Source: Buttiauxella izardii (GTDB lineage Bacteria > Pseudomonadota > Gammaproteobacteria > Enterobacterales > Enterobacteriaceae). Taken from it: 64,000 bases of DNA. Under the pieces are notes generated by a model, which worked only from the letters and a program-made list of their open reading frames with translations, made no database searches and was not told the origin of the DNA. The position numbers were made by a program, and so were the translations under genes. Numbering within the stretch: the first letter of the stretch is position 1; each line of letters opens with the position of its first letter. Below, in pieces: positions 61,364 through 64,000 of the stretch. The DNA is taken from assembly GCF_003601925.1 (NCBI RefSeq), contig NZ_QZWH01000007.1, positions 1-64,000 on the forward strand, given 5' to 3'.

Positions 61364-64000
61364 ATGGCTGAACCACGTTTCGTACACCTGCGGGTGCACA
61401 GCGACTACTCAATGGTTGATGGCCTGGCAAAAACTGCTCCGCTGGTAAAAAAAGCCGCGGCGATGGGAATGCCAGCCATTGCTATCACCGATTTCACCAA
61501 CCTTTGTGGGCTGGTGAAATTCTATGGTGCTGCCCATGGCGCGGGCCTCAAGCCGATTATTGGTGCTGACTTTAACGTAGCAAACGAATTGCTGGGCGAT
61601 GAGCTTAGCCATTTAACCGTGCTCGCCACCGATAATATCGGTTATCAAAATCTCACGTTACTCATCTCCAAAGCCTATCAACGCGGCTATGGCGCGGCGG
61701 GTCCGATTATTGACCGCACATGGCTTGCTGAGTTAAACGAAGGGCTGCTCCTGCTTTCTGGCGGGCGCATGGGGGATATTGGCAAAAACTTGTTGCGTGG
61801 AAATGCGGCACAGCTCGATTTGTGTCTTGAATTCTACCAGCAGCATTTTGCCGATCGCTTCTATCTGGAACTGATTCGTACCGGTCGTCCGGACGAAGAA
61901 ACTTATCTCCATGCCGCCGTCGCTTTAGCGGACGAACGCGGCCTGCCAGTTGTGGCGACCAACGACGTCAGATTCATTGAGGCGACAGACTTCGACGCCC
62001 ATGAAATCCGCGTGGCGATTCACGATGGTTTTACGCTCGACGATCCTAAACGCCCACGAAATTACTCTTCGCAGCAGTATCTGCGTACCGAAGAGGAAAT
62101 GTGCGAGCTGTTCTCTGATATTCCGGAAGCTCTGGAAAACAGCGTAGAAATCGCCAAACGTTGTAACGTCACGGTGCGCCTCGGCGAATACTTCTTGCCG
62201 CAATTCCCGACCGGTGAAATGTCGACCGAAGACTTCCTGGTCATGAAATCAAAGGAAGGCCTCGAAGATCGTCTGGAGTTCCTGTTCAAAGATCCTGAAG
62301 AACGTGCGGGAAAAAGAGTGCCGTACGACGAGCGTCTGGACATTGAGCTTAAAGTTATCAACCAGATGGGCTTCCCTGGCTACTTCCTGATCGTAATGGA
62401 ATTTATCCAGTGGTCGAAGGATAACGGCGTGCCAGTTGGCCCGGGCCGTGGTTCTGGTGCTGGATCTTTAGTGGCTTATGCCCTGAAGATCACCGACCTT
62501 GATCCGCTGGAGTTTGATCTGCTGTTCGAACGTTTCCTTAACCCGGAACGTGTTTCGATGCCTGACTTCGATATCGACTTCTGTATGGAAAAACGCGATC
62601 GGGTTATCGATCACGTGGCAGAAATGTACGGGCGTGAAGCGGTATCTCAGATTATTACCTTCGGTACGATGGCGGCAAAAGCGGTAATCCGCGATGTGGG
62701 CCGTGTACTGGGGCATCCTTACGGCTTTGTCGATCGTATTTCTAAGCTCATTCCGCCCGATCCGGGAATGACGCTGGCAAAAGCATTCGAGGCCGAACCG
62801 CAGCTTCCTGAAATCTATGAGGCTGACGAAGAAGTTAAAGCGCTGATCGACATGGCGCGCAAACTTGAAGGCGTAACACGTAACGCCGGTAAACACGCCG
62901 GTGGTGTGGTTATCGCACCAACAAAGATTACCGATTTTGCCCCGCTGTATTGCGATGATCAGGGGCAAAACCCAGTCACCCAGTTCGATAAAAACGATGT
63001 GGAATATGCGGGCCTGGTGAAGTTTGACTTCCTCGGCTTGCGCACGCTGACCATCATCGACTGGGCGTTGAAGATGATCAACCCGCGTCGGGCGAAGCAG
63101 GGATTAGAGCCGATTGATATTGCGGCTATCCCGCTCGAAGACAAGAAAAGCTTCGACATGCTGCAACGCTCGGAAACTACTGCGGTGTTCCAGCTTGAAT
63201 CCCGCGGCATGAAAGATCTGATCAAGCGTCTGCAGCCTGACTGCTTCGAAGATATGATCGCACTGGTAGCGCTGTTCCGCCCAGGCCCGCTGCAATCGGG
63301 CATGGTTGATAACTTTATCGACCGTAAGCATGGGCGTGAAGCTATCTCTTACCCGGATATTCAGTGGCAGCATGAAAGCCTGAAACCGGTGCTGGAACCG
63401 ACCTACGGCATCATCCTGTATCAAGAACAGGTTATGCAGATTGCACAGGTGCTGGCGGGCTATTCGCTCGGCGGCGCGGACATGTTGCGTCGTGCGATGG
63501 GTAAAAAGAACCCGGTCGAGATGGCGAAGCAGCGTGGCGGTTTTGAAGATGGCGCGAAATCCCGTGGTATCGACGGCGAACTGGCGATTAAAATCTTCGA
63601 TCTGGTAGAGAAATTCGCGGGTTACGGCTTTAACAAATCGCACTCAGCTGCCTATGCACTGGTTTCTTACCAGACGCTGTGGCTAAAAGCGCACTATCCG
63701 GCAGAATTTATGGCCGCAGTAATGACTGCGGATATGGATAACACCGAGAAAATTGTCGGCCTGGTCGACGAATGCTGGCGCATGGGGCTGAAAATTTTGC
63801 CGCCGGATATTAACTCCGGGCTGTACCATTTCCACGTCAATGACGACGGGGAAATTGTTTATGGTATTGGCGCGATTAAAGGTGTCGGTGAGGGCCCGAT
63901 TGAAGCGATAATTGAGGCGCGTAACGAAGGCGGTTACTTCCGCGAGCTGTTTGACCTTTGCGCGCGTGCTGACGTTAAAAAGCTCAATAAGCGTATCCTC
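61364..64000 (+). CDS. dnaE: DNA polymerase III alpha subunit (5' part, cut by window end)
   Basis: DnaE is the replicative polymerase subunit. The window holds 879 of about 1160 residues: the PHP domain ([13 protein letters not shown], start to about 270), the palm with the catalytic PDFDIDF motif, the thumb and most of the fingers ([14 protein letters not shown]). The reading frame is intact to the last base, so the truncation is only the window edge. The ATG at 61364 begins [12 protein letters not shown] as in E. coli; the Shine-Dalgarno is weak. Confidence 0.97.
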   Translation, partial: MAEPRFVHLRVHSDYSMVDGLAKTAPLVKKAAAMGMPAIAITDFTNLCGLVKFYGAAHGAGLKPIIGADFNVANELLGDELSHLTVLATDNIGYQNLTLLISKAYQRGYGAAGPIIDRTWLAELNEGLLLLSGGRMGDIGKNLLRGNAAQLDLCLEFYQQHFADRFYLELIRTGRPDEETYLHAAVALADERGLPVVATNDVRFIEATDFDAHEIRVAIHDGFTLDDPKRPRNYSSQQYLRTEEEMCELFSDIPEALENSVEIAKRCNVTVRLGEYFLPQFPTGEMSTEDFLVMKSKEGLEDRLEFLFKDPEERAGKRVPYDERLDIELKVINQMGFPGYFLIVMEFIQWSKDNGVPVGPGRGSGAGSLVAYALKITDLDPLEFDLLFERFLNPERVSMPDFDIDFCMEKRDRVIDHVAEMYGREAVSQIITFGTMAAKAVIRDVGRVLGHPYGFVDRISKLIPPDPGMTLAKAFEAEPQLPEIYEADEEVKALIDMARKLEGVTRNAGKHAGGVVIAPTKITDFAPLYCDDQGQNPVTQFDKNDVEYAGLVKFDFLGLRTLTIIDWALKMINPRRAKQGLEPIDIAAIPLEDKKSFDMLQRSETTAVFQLESRGMKDLIKRLQPDCFEDMIALVALFRPGPLQSGMVDNFIDRKHGREAISYPDIQWQHESLKPVLEPTYGIILYQEQVMQIAQVLAGYSLGGADMLRRAMGKKNPVEMAKQRGGFEDGAKSRGIDGELAIKIFDLVEKFAGYGFNKSHSAAYALVSYQTLWLKAHYPAEFMAAVMTADMDNTEKIVGLVDECWRMGLKILPPDINSGLYHFHVNDDGEIVYGIGAIKGVGEGPIEAIIEARNEGGYFRELFDLCARADVKKLNKRIL

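Overview
The window comes from a member of the family Enterobacteriaceae. Gene order and protein sequences follow the Escherichia coli chromosome segment yacL - cueO - gcd - hpt - can - yadGHIE - panDCB - folK - pcnB - gluQ - dksA - sfsA - thpR - hrpB - mrcB - fhuACDB - hemL - clcA - erpA - yadS - btuF - mtn - dgt - degP - cdaR - yaeH - dapD - glnD - map - rpsB-tsf-pyrH-frr-dxr-uppS-cdsA-rseP-bamA-skp-lpxD-fabZ-lpxA-lpxB-rnhB-dnaE almost gene for gene. Protein divergence from E. coli is too large for E. coli itself; the genus cannot be fixed from the sequence alone. ERIC and REP elements support an enteric bacterium. No tRNA, rRNA, prophage, insertion sequence or CRISPR array was seen.

Layout. 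1-3.1 kb: yacL, then an accessory two-gene unit on the minus strand (putative lipoprotein plus a long coiled-coil FKBP-like protein), then yacC. In E. coli the spermidine genes speD-speE lie between yacL and yacC; here they are absent from that spot. 3.1-12.5 kb: periplasmic copper oxidase (cueO), membrane glucose dehydrogenase (gcd), hypoxanthine salvage (hpt), carbonic anhydrase (can), ABC exporter (yadGH), EIIA-like yadI and polysaccharide deacetylase yadE. 12.5-18.1 kb: pantothenate synthesis (panBCD), folK, poly(A) polymerase pcnB with a conserved AUU start, gluQ and dksA, all on the minus strand; the fimbrial cluster and yadD found here in E. coli K-12 are missing. 18.2-24.7 kb: sfsA, thpR, hrpB, mrcB. 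24.8-30.8 kb: the ferrichrome uptake operon fhuACDB with a Fur-box-like promoter. 30.9-41.5 kb: hemL, clcA, erpA, yadS, btuF, mtn, dgt, degP (sigma-E promoter), cdaR, yaeH. 41.6-46 kb: dapD, glnD, map on the minus strand. 46.3-64 kb: one long plus-strand block running from translation (rpsB, tsf, frr) and UMP kinase through isoprenoid and phospholipid synthesis (dxr, uppS, cdsA) to envelope biogenesis (rseP, bamA, skp, lpxD, fabZ, lpxA, lpxB), then rnhB and a dnaE truncated by the window end.

The least ordinary parts are the lipoprotein/FKBP pair at 0.5-2.3 kb, whose FKBP domain seems to lack most of the usual catalytic pocket residues, and a family of palindromic repeat blocks (start of window, 4.75-4.88, 12.43-12.54 and 30.84-30.96 kb). 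Three of these sit between convergent genes and contain locally homogenised tandem units. The rest is conserved core genome; several starts were moved from the longest reading frame to non-ATG or internal codons on the basis of Shine-Dalgarno sequences and family lengths.
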